From Burkholderiaceae bacterium 16 (GTDB taxonomy: Bacteria > Pseudomonadota > Gammaproteobacteria > Burkholderiales > Burkholderiaceae): DNA of 64,000 bases. The stretch's first letter is position 1; each line of letters opens with the position of its first letter. The position numbers and the translations under genes are program-made. Where the stretch lies: assembly GCA_000955785.1 (NCBI GenBank), contig JYOD01000088.1, forward strand, positions 35,516-99,515, given 5' to 3'. Positions 48,749 to 57,855 of the stretch are shown here, piece by piece. A model generated the notes under the pieces. The model ran no database searches. It had not been told where the DNA came from and saw only the letters and a program-made list of their open reading frames with translations.

Positions 48749-51136
48749 ATGGCACGCACCCATATCCCCGGCTTTCCCCGCATCGGCGCGCAGCGCGAAC
48801 TGAAGTTCGCCCAGGAGGCCTTCTGGCGCGGCGAAACCGACGAAGCCAGCCTGCGCCAGGTGGCGGCCGGGCTGCGCCAGCGCCACTGGCAGTCGCAGGC
48901 GCAAGCCGGGCTGGACAGCGTCGCGGTGGGCGACTTCGCCTACTACGACCAGGTGTTGAGCCTGAGTGCGTTGCTTGGCGCCCTGCCCGCGCGTTTCGGC
49001 TTCGACCCCAGGCAACTGAGCCTGGCACGATATTTCGAACTGGCCCGCGGCAACAAGGCGCAGCCCGCCATGGAAATGACCAAGTGGTTCGACACCAACT
49101 ACCACTACTTGGTCCCCGAACTCGCACCCGACACCCGCTTCGATGGCGGCGTGGACTGGTTCTTCGATGAAGTGGAAGAAGCGCTGGCGCTGGGCCTGAC
49201 GGCCAAGCCAGTGCTGATCGGGCCGCTCACCTACCTGTGGCTGTCCAAGACCCACGTGGATGGCTTCGACCGCCTGAGCCTGCTGCCCGGCCTGGTGGCC
49301 GCTTATGGCCGCATCCTGGCCCGCCTGCGCGAGCGTGGCATCGAATGGGTGCAGATCGACGAGCCGGCGCTGTGCCTGGACCTGGAGCCGGCGTGGCTCG
49401 ATGCGTATGACGGCGCCTATGCCGAACTGGCCGGATCCGGCGTAAAGCTGCTCCTTGCCACCTATTTCGACAGCGCCGCCGACCACGCGGCACGCGCTGC
49501 CGCCCTGCCGGTGCAAGGCTTCCACATCGACCTGGTGCGCGCGCCGCAGCAGCTCGACGCCTGGCGCAAGGTGCTGCCGGCCAATGCGGTGCTGTCCGCC
49601 GGCGTGATCGACGGCCGCAATATCTGGCGCACCGACCTGCGCCGCGCGCTGGCCGCGCTGGCGCCGTTGCACGCCGAACTCGGCGAGCGCCTGTGGGTCG
49701 CGCCGTCCTGCTCGCTGCTGCACGTGCCGGTTTCTCTCGATGCCGAGCACAAGCTCGATGCGGAGATCAAGACCTGGCTGGCCTTCGCCACCGAAAAGCT
49801 GGCCGAAGTGAATGTGCTTGCGCGCGCGCTGAATGAAGGCGAGGCCGCAGTCGCCGCCGAGCTTGCCGCTACCGATGCCGCACTCGCCTCGCGCCGCAGC
49901 TCGCGCCGCGTGGTCAACCAACAGGTGCAGGCACGCGTCGCGGCGGTCAGCGCCGCCATGGCGAAACGCAAAAGCCCCTTCCAGGCCCGCATCGAACGCC
50001 AGCGCGCCGCGCTGCAGCTGCCGGCGCTGCCGACCACCACGATCGGCTCCTTCCCGCAGACGACCGCGATCCGCCAGACGCGCGCCGCCTACCGCCGAGG
50101 CGACATTGGCGCGCTGGACTACCTGCAACGCATCCGCGCGGAAATCGAGACCGCGGTGCGCAAACAGGAAGCCCTGGGACTCGACGTGCTGGTGCACGGC
50201 GAAGCCGAGCGCAACGACATGGTCGAGTATTTCGGCGAGCAACTGTGCGGCTACACCTTCACCGAGAACGGCTGGGTGCAGAGCTATGGTTCACGCTGCG
50301 TCAAGCCGCCCGTGATCTACGGCGATGTGTACCGCCCCGAGCCGATGACGGTGGAAACCACGCGCTATGCGCAATCACTGACCGAGCGTCCGATGAAGGG
50401 CATGCTGACGGGGCCCGTCACCATGCTGCAATGGTCCTTCGTGCGCGACGACCAGCCGCGCGCCACCACCACTTTGCAACTCGCGCTGGCCATCCGCGAT
50501 GAAGTCTCCGATCTGGAGCAGGCCGGCATCCGCATCATCCAGATCGACGAACCCGCCTTGCGCGAAGGCTTGCCGCTGCGCAAGGGCGATTGGGCCGCGT
50601 ACCTGGAATGGGCGGTGCACGCGTTCAAGATCTCGGCCGCATCGGTGGCGGACGAAACGCAGATCCACACGCATATGTGCTATGCCGAATTCAATGACAT
50701 CCTGCCTGCCATCGCCGCGCTGGATGCCGACGTGATCACCATCGAGACCTCGCGCTCGGCCATGGAACTGCTCGAAGGCTTCGGTGCCTTCGACTATCCC
50801 AACGAGATCGGACCGGGCGTGTACGACATCCACTCGCCGCGCGTGCCGAGCGTCGAAGCCATCACGCACCTGCTCGAACGGGCTTGCGAGGTCATCCCGC
50901 CGCAACGCCTGTGGGTCAATCCGGACTGCGGGCTGAAGACGCGCGCCTGGCCGGAAACCGAAGCCGCGCTGGCCAATATGGTGGCCGCCGCGCGCAGCCT
51001 GCGCGAGCAGATCGGCAAGAAGGGCGCCACCACCTGGCAGCGCACCACCCGCCGGGCGGGCCTCGGCGGGCACGCGGCACAGCATGGCACGGGCCACGCA
51101 GCGGGCTGTGTCGATTGCGTGAGCCACGCGGCCTGA
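48749..51136 (+). CDS. metE: cobalamin-independent methionine synthase
   Basis: Transfers the methyl group from 5-methyltetrahydropteroyltri-glutamate to homocysteine, giving methionine without vitamin B12. The 795-residue product has the two homologous barrels of MetE: N-terminal HIPGFPRIGAQRELKFA..., C-terminal TTTIGSFPQT. The catalytic zinc ligands lie in HTHMCYAEF (near residue 642) and NPDCGLKTR (near 725). Length is slightly above the usual 755, owing to an alanine/histidine-rich C-terminal tail. It is under the MetR box and ends at a strong terminator. Confidence 0.97.
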   Translation: MARTHIPGFPRIGAQRELKFAQEAFWRGETDEASLRQVAAGLRQRHWQSQAQAGLDSVAVGDFAYYDQVLSLSALLGALPARFGFDPRQLSLARYFELARGNKAQPAMEMTKWFDTNYHYLVPELAPDTRFDGGVDWFFDEVEEALALGLTAKPVLIGPLTYLWLSKTHVDGFDRLSLLPGLVAAYGRILARLRERGIEWVQIDEPALCLDLEPAWLDAYDGAYAELAGSGVKLLLATYFDSAADHAARAAALPVQGFHIDLVRAPQQLDAWRKVLPANAVLSAGVIDGRNIWRTDLRRALAALAPLHAELGERLWVAPSCSLLHVPVSLDAEHKLDAEIKTWLAFATEKLAEVNVLARALNEGEAAVAAELAATDAALASRRSSRRVVNQQVQARVAAVSAAMAKRKSPFQARIERQRAALQLPALPTTTIGSFPQTTAIRQTRAAYRRGDIGALDYLQRIRAEIETAVRKQEALGLDVLVHGEAERNDMVEYFGEQLCGYTFTENGWVQSYGSRCVKPPVIYGDVYRPEPMTVETTRYAQSLTERPMKGMLTGPVTMLQWSFVRDDQPRATTTLQLALAIRDEVSDLEQAGIRIIQIDEPALREGLPLRKGDWAAYLEWAVHAFKISAASVADETQIHTHMCYAEFNDILPAIAALDADVITIETSRSAMELLEGFGAFDYPNEIGPGVYDIHSPRVPSVEAITHLLERACEVIPPQRLWVNPDCGLKTRAWPETEAALANMVAAARSLREQIGKKGATTWQRTTRRAGLGGHAAQHGTGHAAGCVDCVSHAA

Positions 51137-51160
51137 GCAACCGGCATCGAATGAAGCCGG

Positions 51161-51195
51161 TTTAGATTGAATTAGATCGAATTAAATCGAATTAG
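51161..51195. repeat. 10-bp direct repeats between metE and its terminator
   Basis: Three to four copies of a 10-base unit (agattgaatt, agatcgaatt, aaatcgaatt) in an otherwise GC-rich region just before the metE terminator. Probably slippage-derived. Confidence 0.8.
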
Positions 51196-51205
51196 CAAAT
51201 ACGTC

Positions 51206-51253
51206 AGCCAACTTTCCGGTGTGCGAAGCATGCCGGAAAGTTGGCTGTTTTTT
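51206..51253 (+). terminator. rho-independent terminator after metE
   Basis: A perfect 14-bp stem AGCCAACTTTCCGG / CCGGAAAGTTGGCT with a 13-base loop, followed by GTTTTTTG. It ends the metE transcript and separates it from the receptor gene. Confidence 0.95.
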
Positions 51254-51437
51254 GTTTCCCGACGGGTAAAAGGAACGGCTTCGCCCTGCCGTCCACATCG
51301 CCTGGATGTGCCCTGGTGCAATTAATGCGGCACTGTGTCACATAGCGCGCGGCAGGGGGTCTTCCGTATCGTACGCGCCTATCCAAGCACGACGAAAAGG
51401 CGCGGCCCAAAGCAGGTCCGGCGCCACAAGGGAAAAC

Positions 51438-53540
51438 ATGAAACGAGCCAGACACTGGAAGCGGCGTGCCGCCGCCCTGCCCGCCGCGGCATTCACCAGC
51501 GCCGCCCTCGCACAAGCCGCCAGTCCAGCCCCGGCGGATGCCGCTGCCACACTGCCCATCACCACCGTGACAGCCATGGCGCCCGGATCGCTGACCGTGC
51601 CGAATGTCCAGCAGCAGAAACAGGCGCTGGACCAGACGGCCGGCTCGGTAGGCTTCGTCGACGCTGCGTCCTACAGCGACACTTACGCCAGCAACCTGCG
51701 CGATGTTCTCAAGGATGCGCCAGGGGTTTATGTGCAGGAGCGCTACGGCCAGGAACTCCGGCTATCCGTTCGAGGGTCGGGCATTGCGCGCGGCTATCAC
51801 ACGCGCGGCCTCGAAATCCTGCAGGACGGCATTCCCACCAACTTCGCGGATGGCAGCGGCGATTTTTACCAGATCGACCCGCTCGGCCTGAGCGCCGCGG
51901 AAATCTACAAGGGCGGCAACGGGCTGGCCTATGGCAGCACCACGCTGGGCGGCGCCATCAACTTCACCACGCCCACCGCGCTGACCGCCGACGCGCCCAA
52001 CCAGTTGCGCGCGGACGGCGGCAGCTTCGGCACCGTGCGCGCCAGCGGCCAGGTCTCGCGCCAGATCGGCGCTTTCGATTTCCTGGCCAACCTGAGCGTC
52101 AACCACGCCGATGGCTACCGCGCTCATGAGCGCGGCCAGTATGAGCAGTTCAATGCCAACTTTGGCTACCGCTTCAGCCCGGCGGTGGAAACGCGCTTCT
52201 ACCTCGGTGCCTATATCGTCGACCAGAAGCTGCCCGGCTCGCTGTCGCTGTCCGATGCGCTGAACAATCCGACGAAGGCCTCGCCCGCCGCGGTGGCCGG
52301 CGACCAGGCGCGCAATACGCGTACGGAACGCATTGCCAACGTGACCACCGTCAAGCTCGACAGCGGCCAGCTCGATTTCACCACCTGGGTCATCCACAAG
52401 AGCCTGTACCACCCGATCTTCCAGGTCATCGACCAGGACTCCTGGACCTATGGCTTCGCCCCGCGCTACACAGGCACGCAAACCATTGGCGGCCTGCGCA
52501 ACCAGCTTATCGTCGGCGCGCGCTTTTTCGGTGGCAACAACGACGCACGCCAGTACATCAACAACGCGGGCAACCGTGGGGCCCAGACGCTCAACGCCGC
52601 GCAGGACGCCTATAACTATGAAGCCTACCTTGAAGACCGCCTTTACGTAACGCCCACTGTCGCGCTGATGGCGGGCGCCAAGGCCTATCGAAATGTCCGC
52701 AGTTACCACGACTACGGTGGCCTGCCGGCCGACCCCACGGCCAAGTCCGACAGCATCACCTACAGCGGCGTGAATCCCAAGTTCGGCGTGCTGTGGGAGC
52801 CGGTTCGCGACGTGCAGGCCTTTGCCGATATCACGCGCAGCGCGGACGTACCTGACTTCACCGACCTGACCCAGACCTTCGCTGCCACCACCCGCTTCGT
52901 GCCGCTGAGCGCCCAGCACGGCTGGACGCTGGAACTGGGCACGCGCGGCAAGCGCGAGCGATTCTCCTGGGACGTGACGGCGTACCGCTCGCTGGTACGC
53001 GACCAGCTGCTGCAATACACCACAAACCCGAATATCCCGGCTGCCACCTTCAACGCCAACCGCACCACGCTGCAAGGCGTGGAGCTTGGCGTCTCGGGCG
53101 ACGTGCTGCAAAACGTGTTCGGCTCGGGCGACAAGCTCACGCTGTCGCAACTGTGGAACTACAGCGACTTCCGCTTCGACAACGATCCGCAGTACGGCAA
53201 TAACCGCATCGCCGGCGTGCCCGAGCACGTGCTGCGCACCACCATCGCCTACAGCCGTGCGGCCGGGCTGCGCGTGGCCGGCACCATCGACTGGGTGCCG
53301 GGCGGCGCCTATGTCGACTACGCCAACACGTTGCGCGCGCCCGGCTACGCGCTGTTTGGCCTGCAAGCCAGTTATGAATTCCAGCGCGGCGTGACAGTCT
53401 TCCTCGATGCGCGCAACCTCGGCAACAAGCGTTATGTGAGCGACTTCAGCACCGTGACCGATGCCCGGACCGCAAACACCATGGTGTTCTACCCCGGCTC
53501 CGGCCGCGCGCTCTACGCCGGCATCAAATACAAGTTCTGA
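51438..53540 (+). CDS. TonB-dependent outer-membrane receptor
   Basis: Outer-membrane barrel that imports a scarce nutrient with energy from TonB. The 700-residue product has a signal peptide (MKRARHWKRRAAALPAAAFT to ALAQA), a plug domain (about 45-165: NLRDVLKDAPGVYVQERYGQ, LRLSVRGSGIARGYHTRGLE) and a beta-barrel ending in aromatic F (GIKYKF), as needed for assembly. The substrate class is unclear: siderophore or cobalamin-like. Upstream there is no Fur box or B12 riboswitch that I can recognise. AAGGG lies 6-7 bases before ATG 51438; the frame is open further upstream. A bidirectional terminator follows. Confidence 0.9.
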   Translation: MKRARHWKRRAAALPAAAFTSAALAQAASPAPADAAATLPITTVTAMAPGSLTVPNVQQQKQALDQTAGSVGFVDAASYSDTYASNLRDVLKDAPGVYVQERYGQELRLSVRGSGIARGYHTRGLEILQDGIPTNFADGSGDFYQIDPLGLSAAEIYKGGNGLAYGSTTLGGAINFTTPTALTADAPNQLRADGGSFGTVRASGQVSRQIGAFDFLANLSVNHADGYRAHERGQYEQFNANFGYRFSPAVETRFYLGAYIVDQKLPGSLSLSDALNNPTKASPAAVAGDQARNTRTERIANVTTVKLDSGQLDFTTWVIHKSLYHPIFQVIDQDSWTYGFAPRYTGTQTIGGLRNQLIVGARFFGGNNDARQYINNAGNRGAQTLNAAQDAYNYEAYLEDRLYVTPTVALMAGAKAYRNVRSYHDYGGLPADPTAKSDSITYSGVNPKFGVLWEPVRDVQAFADITRSADVPDFTDLTQTFAATTRFVPLSAQHGWTLELGTRGKRERFSWDVTAYRSLVRDQLLQYTTNPNIPAATFNANRTTLQGVELGVSGDVLQNVFGSGDKLTLSQLWNYSDFRFDNDPQYGNNRIAGVPEHVLRTTIAYSRAAGLRVAGTIDWVPGGAYVDYANTLRAPGYALFGLQASYEFQRGVTVFLDARNLGNKRYVSDFSTVTDARTANTMVFYPGSGRALYAGIKYKF

Positions 53541-53569
53541 GCCGGCAGGCAGTTCGCTGGCATCCTGAT

Positions 53570-53599
53570 GAGAAAAACCCGCCTTGGCGGGTTTTTCTC
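53570..53599. terminator. bidirectional rho-independent terminator
   Basis: GAGAAAAACCCGCC / GGCGGGTTTTTCTC with a TT loop: a perfect stem with A- and T-runs that can stop both the receptor gene (+) and the DUF1254 gene (-). Confidence 0.95.
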
Positions 53600-53626
53600 A
53601 TTCCGGTGGCCGGATCCGCCCGGAAA

Positions 53627-55048
53627 TCAATCCACCCGTTCCACGGCGGGCGCGTTCCATGCACCGTCCAGCATCGCTTGCCGGGGCCAGTACACGCGAA
53701 GCATCAGGTTGAAGGCGTCTGGCGGCGCCGGCAGCCAGTTGGCGACGCCGCGGCCCGGCGGGCGCGCATTCTGGATAAAAATATCGAGCGAGCCGTCGCG
53801 GTTATACCTGAGCCGGTCGCGGTCGCCGATGGCGTAGCGGCCAAGGGGATTGGCGACGAATGCCTGTTTGCTGTTATAGAGGGTCAATGACCAGAAGGCA
53901 TCGGTCGGCGGCATCTGGCCCTTGTTGAAATGCATCCGGTAGCGATGCGCGCCACTCAGCGGCTGGCCCGTGGCATCCACGCGCGTGCTGGGGTAGAGCG
54001 CATCCTCCGGCAAGTTGGCGCCCAGCCCCACCCAGGCCACCACAGCACGCTTACCGTAGGACGTGCCGTAATTGCCGAGATCTCGGTGCACGGTCCATTG
54101 ACTCCCTGGCTCGCCGCCGCGCCTGGCGGCTGCGACGATGCCCGCCAGGGCGGTCGTGGCGCCTTCCTGCACCGCGCGCGCCGTCGAGGGCTCCATCGCA
54201 GTCACGGAGAATGGCATGCCCGGGACGATGCCGAGCTTTTTGATCGATTCCACCATGGCGGCGTCCGCCGCCGCGGGCGGGTTGGCGGGCAGCAGCGCCG
54301 CGAAACGCGTGAAGAACGCCTGCGCGTCCATGGCTGCCACCTGCTCCACCGGTGGCGTCTCCACGTCCACGGCAACCGCTTCGGTCAGGCTCGGCTGCGT
54401 GGCCTTGGGCCGCGCCTTGCCACCCCGCTGCCATGCCGAGAGCGGCATCAGCCGATATTGGTCTTGCAAGTGGCGGACCGCCGCGTAATCCTGCTTGCCG
54501 TTGGTCTGGGTACGGCCAATCAGCCACACCATATCCGTGGGGGCGCGAATTTCCTTTACACCCGCTGGCAATGTGCCTTTCCATTTAGGCCCCGTTACGG
54601 CAAACACAGCCCGCTTGGTACCGGTGCTGCGCTTGCCCGGAGACGCGAAGACATTGGTCCATGCGTCCATCAGCGGCATCAGGTAATAACGGCCGTGTGT
54701 ATCGGGCAGCGACAGGATCACCGGCTCTGCGGACAAGTCCAGCCATGCCGTCGAATAAAGCGTGTCGGCATTTGGGCTTACCACATCGGAGAAGGAAGCA
54801 TCCGGGAAGCTGCGCTTGTGCGAGAACGTATTAACAGGCGTGCGCGCTGTCATGACTTCGCGCGTGACGTCCATCAGCACCAGTGGATAAGCGCAGACAA
54901 ATACCTCGGTCGACAAAGCCTTGTTGGCCGCATCGGACGGAAGCGAGGATGCTTGCGGCACGTCGCGCGATTGCGGGCCCGTGGCACAGGCGGACAACAG
55001 CAAACCGAGCGCAAGCGCACTCGTCATTCGGCGTAGCGAAATCATCAT
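53627..55048 (-). CDS. DUF1254/DUF1214 lipoprotein
   Basis: A 473-residue secreted lipoprotein: N-terminal MMISLRRMTSALALGLLLSA with lipobox LLSAC, giving a lipid-modified cysteine. Residues 45-185 match DUF1254 (YPLVLMDVTREVMT, SPNADTLYSTAWLDLSAEP, GRYYLMPLMDAWTNVFASPG) and the end (about 350-460) matches DUF1214 (FWSLTLYNSKQAFVANPLGRYAIGDR). These paired domains are common in bacteria and of unknown function. No operon partner; convergent with the receptor gene. Starts at 55048 or 55045 differ by one residue. Confidence 0.88.
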   Translation of the reverse strand: MMISLRRMTSALALGLLLSACATGPQSRDVPQASSLPSDAANKALSTEVFVCAYPLVLMDVTREVMTARTPVNTFSHKRSFPDASFSDVVSPNADTLYSTAWLDLSAEPVILSLPDTHGRYYLMPLMDAWTNVFASPGKRSTGTKRAVFAVTGPKWKGTLPAGVKEIRAPTDMVWLIGRTQTNGKQDYAAVRHLQDQYRLMPLSAWQRGGKARPKATQPSLTEAVAVDVETPPVEQVAAMDAQAFFTRFAALLPANPPAAADAAMVESIKKLGIVPGMPFSVTAMEPSTARAVQEGATTALAGIVAAARRGGEPGSQWTVHRDLGNYGTSYGKRAVVAWVGLGANLPEDALYPSTRVDATGQPLSGAHRYRMHFNKGQMPPTDAFWSLTLYNSKQAFVANPLGRYAIGDRDRLRYNRDGSLDIFIQNARPPGRGVANWLPAPPDAFNLMLRVYWPRQAMLDGAWNAPAVERVD

Positions 55049-55431
55049 GACCCCGGTTCCTCGTCGGAATGGCTACCTTCTCCGCGCTATCGCCTACTAA
55101 CGGACGACATCCCCGCGCAGAGGTGCTTGTGTTTTCCCCGAGCGATGATGTTCCGGAGCACGGTACTTGTCAATTGATCCACGATGAACAATGCGGGGAA
55201 GCGAACCAATGCCGGGGCGCGCCAGGCCGCGGTCCTGAAACACGCTCCGGATGTTCGGCTTGGGCGCTCCGCTCATTTGGCCGATACTGGGAAAAGTTGG
55301 CCGATACTGGGAAATCTGGCCGTCATCGCAGCGGGTCCCCGGCGTTGGAAGGCGCTCGCCGCACGGAGCTTCGGCCCGACTTGCCTCCGCTCCAGATGCG
55401 AGCGGACCGGACCGCGGATTGCATTCACGCG
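55049..55431. other. intergenic region with an 18-bp direct repeat
   Basis: About 380 bases between divergent DUF1254 and MFS genes. It holds a perfect 18-bp direct repeat (55277-55314). The MFS frame is open through part of the region, but the homologous part starts later. Confidence 0.5.
55277..55314. repeat. 18-bp perfect direct repeat, 20-bp period
   Basis: TTGGCCGATACTGGGAAA occurs at 55277-55294 and 55297-55314, separated by AG. Two sites on the same face of the helix upstream of a transporter gene suggest a regulator site, but duplication by slippage is as likely. Confidence 0.8.
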
Positions 55432-56964
55432 ATGGTTGAGACCGTCATGACAACTGGCAGCGCGATGTTGGCCAAGCACCCCGATCTGTCACCGGCGCAG
55501 GTATATCTCTTTGCGTTCACGCTGGGCTGCGCTACTGGCGTGGATTTCGTGGCGTCATCCATGATGGGCGTCGCCGGTACGCACATCCGGGGCGGCATCC
55601 ACGCCTCGCCGGAGGATTTTCTCTGGAGCCTCACGTCCTATGCCGCCGCGGCCATGGCCGCCAACCTGGTGCTGCGGCGTATCGCGCAAGACATCAGTTA
55701 TCGCGGCTATACCCTGCTCGGCCTGGCCATCGCCACCGTGGGCGCCGTGCTGTGCACCGTTTGCAATACGCCGCTGGAACTGAGCCTGGCACGCGCCGTG
55801 CAAGGTCTCGGCGCCGGCGGCTTGTTCACCGCCTCACGCATCATCATCCAGCTGGTGGCGGCCCGCGAAGAGCGCCGCCCTCTCTTTCTCGGCTTCAGTG
55901 CCGGCGGCATGGGGCTGGCGGCGCTGGCCCCGTGGCTCACGGCGGTGCTGGTGGAGGATGCGAGCTGGCGGATGATCTTCGCGGTACAGGCAGGCATGTC
56001 GGCCGCGGCGATCCTGCTGGTGCTCGTCTCGTATCCACGACGGCTCGCGGCATCGCTTGCACCGTGGGAAGTGGACGTCGGCGGCATGGATTGGATCACA
56101 GTGATCTTGCTGGGCACGGGCGCGCTGGTCCTGCTGCACGGGCTGGGCGACCTGCGCTTCTATGAGTTGACCAGTTCGCCATCGGTGGCCATCACCCCTC
56201 TTGTCGGACTGGCGCTTGTTGCGGGTGTCTTCATCCACCAGCACCGCCATCCCGATCCCTGGCTCAATCCCAAGCTGCTGTTCGGCCGCCGCTACCTGGT
56301 CGGGCTAGGCTTCTACACCCTGTACTACTTCCTCAACGGACTGTGGGGATATGTGGTGCCCAGCACGCTGCAGTCCCCGCTGGGCTTCACGTTCCAGACC
56401 ACGGGCAAGGTCCTGACCATCACCGGGCTGATCGGCTTTGCGGGTCTTTGCGCCTTTACCTATGCGGGCACGAGACTGAAGGGGCAGCGGCGCTACATCG
56501 CCCTGGGCTATTTCATGTTTGCCGGCGCGGCGTGGCTGCTGAGGCAGCGGATGATGCCGGGGGCATCCATGGCCGTCCTGCTGCCGGCCCTGATGCTGCA
56601 GAGCCTGACCACGCCCTTCATCCTGGCACTGGTGGCAGGCCTGACCTATGCGGACTTCAGCGTCGAGGATTTTGCGCACGCGTATCAGTTCAAGAACATC
56701 ATGCGCCAGATCGCAACGGCCGGCGGCACCGGCGTAGCCAGCCTGTGGCTCCAGTACGGCGAGGCACTGGCGCGCACGCAACTGGTGGCCCGGATCACCC
56801 CGTTCGACCTGCCCGACGGCTTCGATGCCGCCACGCTGACACGCTGGTCGGCACTGATCGACCAACAGGCGCAGTTGATTGCGGTGAGTAATCTCTTCGC
56901 GCTGCTGGCCTTCGCCTGCGTGGGTGTGGCGCTGGTTGCCGTGGCACAGCGGGCGCTGCGGTAA
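55432..56964 (+). CDS. MFS transporter, DHA2 (EmrB/QacA)-like
   Basis: Membrane transporter of about 510 residues with 14 predicted helices, the DHA2 drug-antiporter layout. GTHIRGGIHASPEDFLWSLTSYAAA and LARAVQGLGAGGLFTASRIII resemble EmrB-type proteins (motif C region), although the usual loop 2-3 motif GxLaDrxGrkxxl is absent or very diverged (RRIAQDISYRGYTLLG). The start is uncertain (55432, 55447 or upstream). No membrane-fusion partner or regulator is adjacent. The substrate is unknown. Confidence 0.8.
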   Translation: MVETVMTTGSAMLAKHPDLSPAQVYLFAFTLGCATGVDFVASSMMGVAGTHIRGGIHASPEDFLWSLTSYAAAAMAANLVLRRIAQDISYRGYTLLGLAIATVGAVLCTVCNTPLELSLARAVQGLGAGGLFTASRIIIQLVAAREERRPLFLGFSAGGMGLAALAPWLTAVLVEDASWRMIFAVQAGMSAAAILLVLVSYPRRLAASLAPWEVDVGGMDWITVILLGTGALVLLHGLGDLRFYELTSSPSVAITPLVGLALVAGVFIHQHRHPDPWLNPKLLFGRRYLVGLGFYTLYYFLNGLWGYVVPSTLQSPLGFTFQTTGKVLTITGLIGFAGLCAFTYAGTRLKGQRRYIALGYFMFAGAAWLLRQRMMPGASMAVLLPALMLQSLTTPFILALVAGLTYADFSVEDFAHAYQFKNIMRQIATAGGTGVASLWLQYGEALARTQLVARITPFDLPDGFDAATLTRWSALIDQQAQLIAVSNLFALLAFACVGVALVAVAQRALR

Positions 56965-57100
56965 ATCACGCGAATACTACACAGTCATGGACGAGCCGCT
57001 CTCCAAAATCCCCCGAAGCGGCGGGATTATGAGTCAGCAAAGGGACTCTACAATGCTGCAGCGCGGCGCAGATGCCACGCCGGCCAGCCGTACAGGAAGC

Positions 57101-57313
57101 ATGACCATGACGTATTACGTTCTCGGATTTTTACTCTTCGAAGCTTTGTGGTTCTTCCCGTTCAGGAAGGTCTTCAAGGCTGCGCATTTTGGTGGGCTGT
57201 ACGCCTACCTGGCGCTGATCCCGCTCATCGGCCCGCTGCTCTGCATCTGGATCCTCGCGGCCCGCCCCTGGCCGCTCAAGACCAAGCTCGTGCGCACGTT
57301 CTCCCAGACCTGA
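57101..57313 (+). CDS. small membrane protein, unknown
   Basis: A 70-residue protein with two hydrophobic helices (YYVLGFLLFEALWFFPF and GLYAYLALIPLIGPLLCIWILA) joined by a basic loop. AGGA precedes the ATG closely; a second ATG at 57107 is equally possible. A small hairpin (57007-57028) lies upstream. No family recognised. Confidence 0.65.
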   Translation: MTMTYYVLGFLLFEALWFFPFRKVFKAAHFGGLYAYLALIPLIGPLLCIWILAARPWPLKTKLVRTFSQT

Positions 57314-57387
57314 CCCACGCGAGTCGCCAATCCCGGGCCGGCATGTGCCTGGCGCCAGGCATCCAGGCAAATCGCCAGTCGAACGTT

Positions 57388-57648
57388 TCAGAAGTCGTGC
57401 TCTTCCAGCATCAAGGGGTTCAGTGAGCGATCCGCGGACCATTTCGCCCATGCAGCCTCCTGGATGCGGCCAAGATTCCGCTCGAAAATACCCAGGTGGC
57501 TACCGATCTGGCCCTGGGCCAGCGCATCGAGTGCCGAACGCGACACAAAGCCGCTGCCAGCCACGCCGTCCGCCACGATGGAGAAGCCGATGAGTTCGCC
57601 ATCTTCGGACGGGGCTGGATTGTGTATCTGGAAGGCAGTCGACATCAT
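57388..57648 (-). CDS. DUF1488-like small protein
   Basis: An 86-residue protein. IGFSIVADGVAGSGFVSRSALDAL and FERNLGRIQEAAWAKW follow the pattern of DUF1488 proteins (beta strands carrying F-x-x-x-x-x-G, then I-S-x-E-A-L). Function unknown. The ATG at 57648 is followed at once by another at 57645; the longer open frame to 57792 has no homology. It is convergent with the small membrane protein gene. Confidence 0.65.
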   Translation of the reverse strand: MMSTAFQIHNPAPSEDGELIGFSIVADGVAGSGFVSRSALDALAQGQIGSHLGIFERNLGRIQEAAWAKWSADRSLNPLMLEEHDF

Positions 57649-57855
57649 TTGCTCACTTTGAATCGGAGACAGGATCCTAGCATGGCCGGCCTGGCGTAAT
57701 AACGCCAGGGGCCCGGCCCGGGCCACCCATACATTCATGCACGCCGTCATGGGAAGGGTATCGCCCGATTCCATCATCGGCCCCTCCTCCATGAGTATCT
57801 TCCTTACGCAATAAAAAGAGCATTTATCTGCTCATCACCGTCAGGAGGCACAAGC

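Noticed and set aside
51254..51437. Possible cobalamin riboswitch or Fur box before the TonB-dependent receptor
   Set aside because: Only a fragment like GGCACTG was seen; the conserved B12 box and Fur palindrome are absent.
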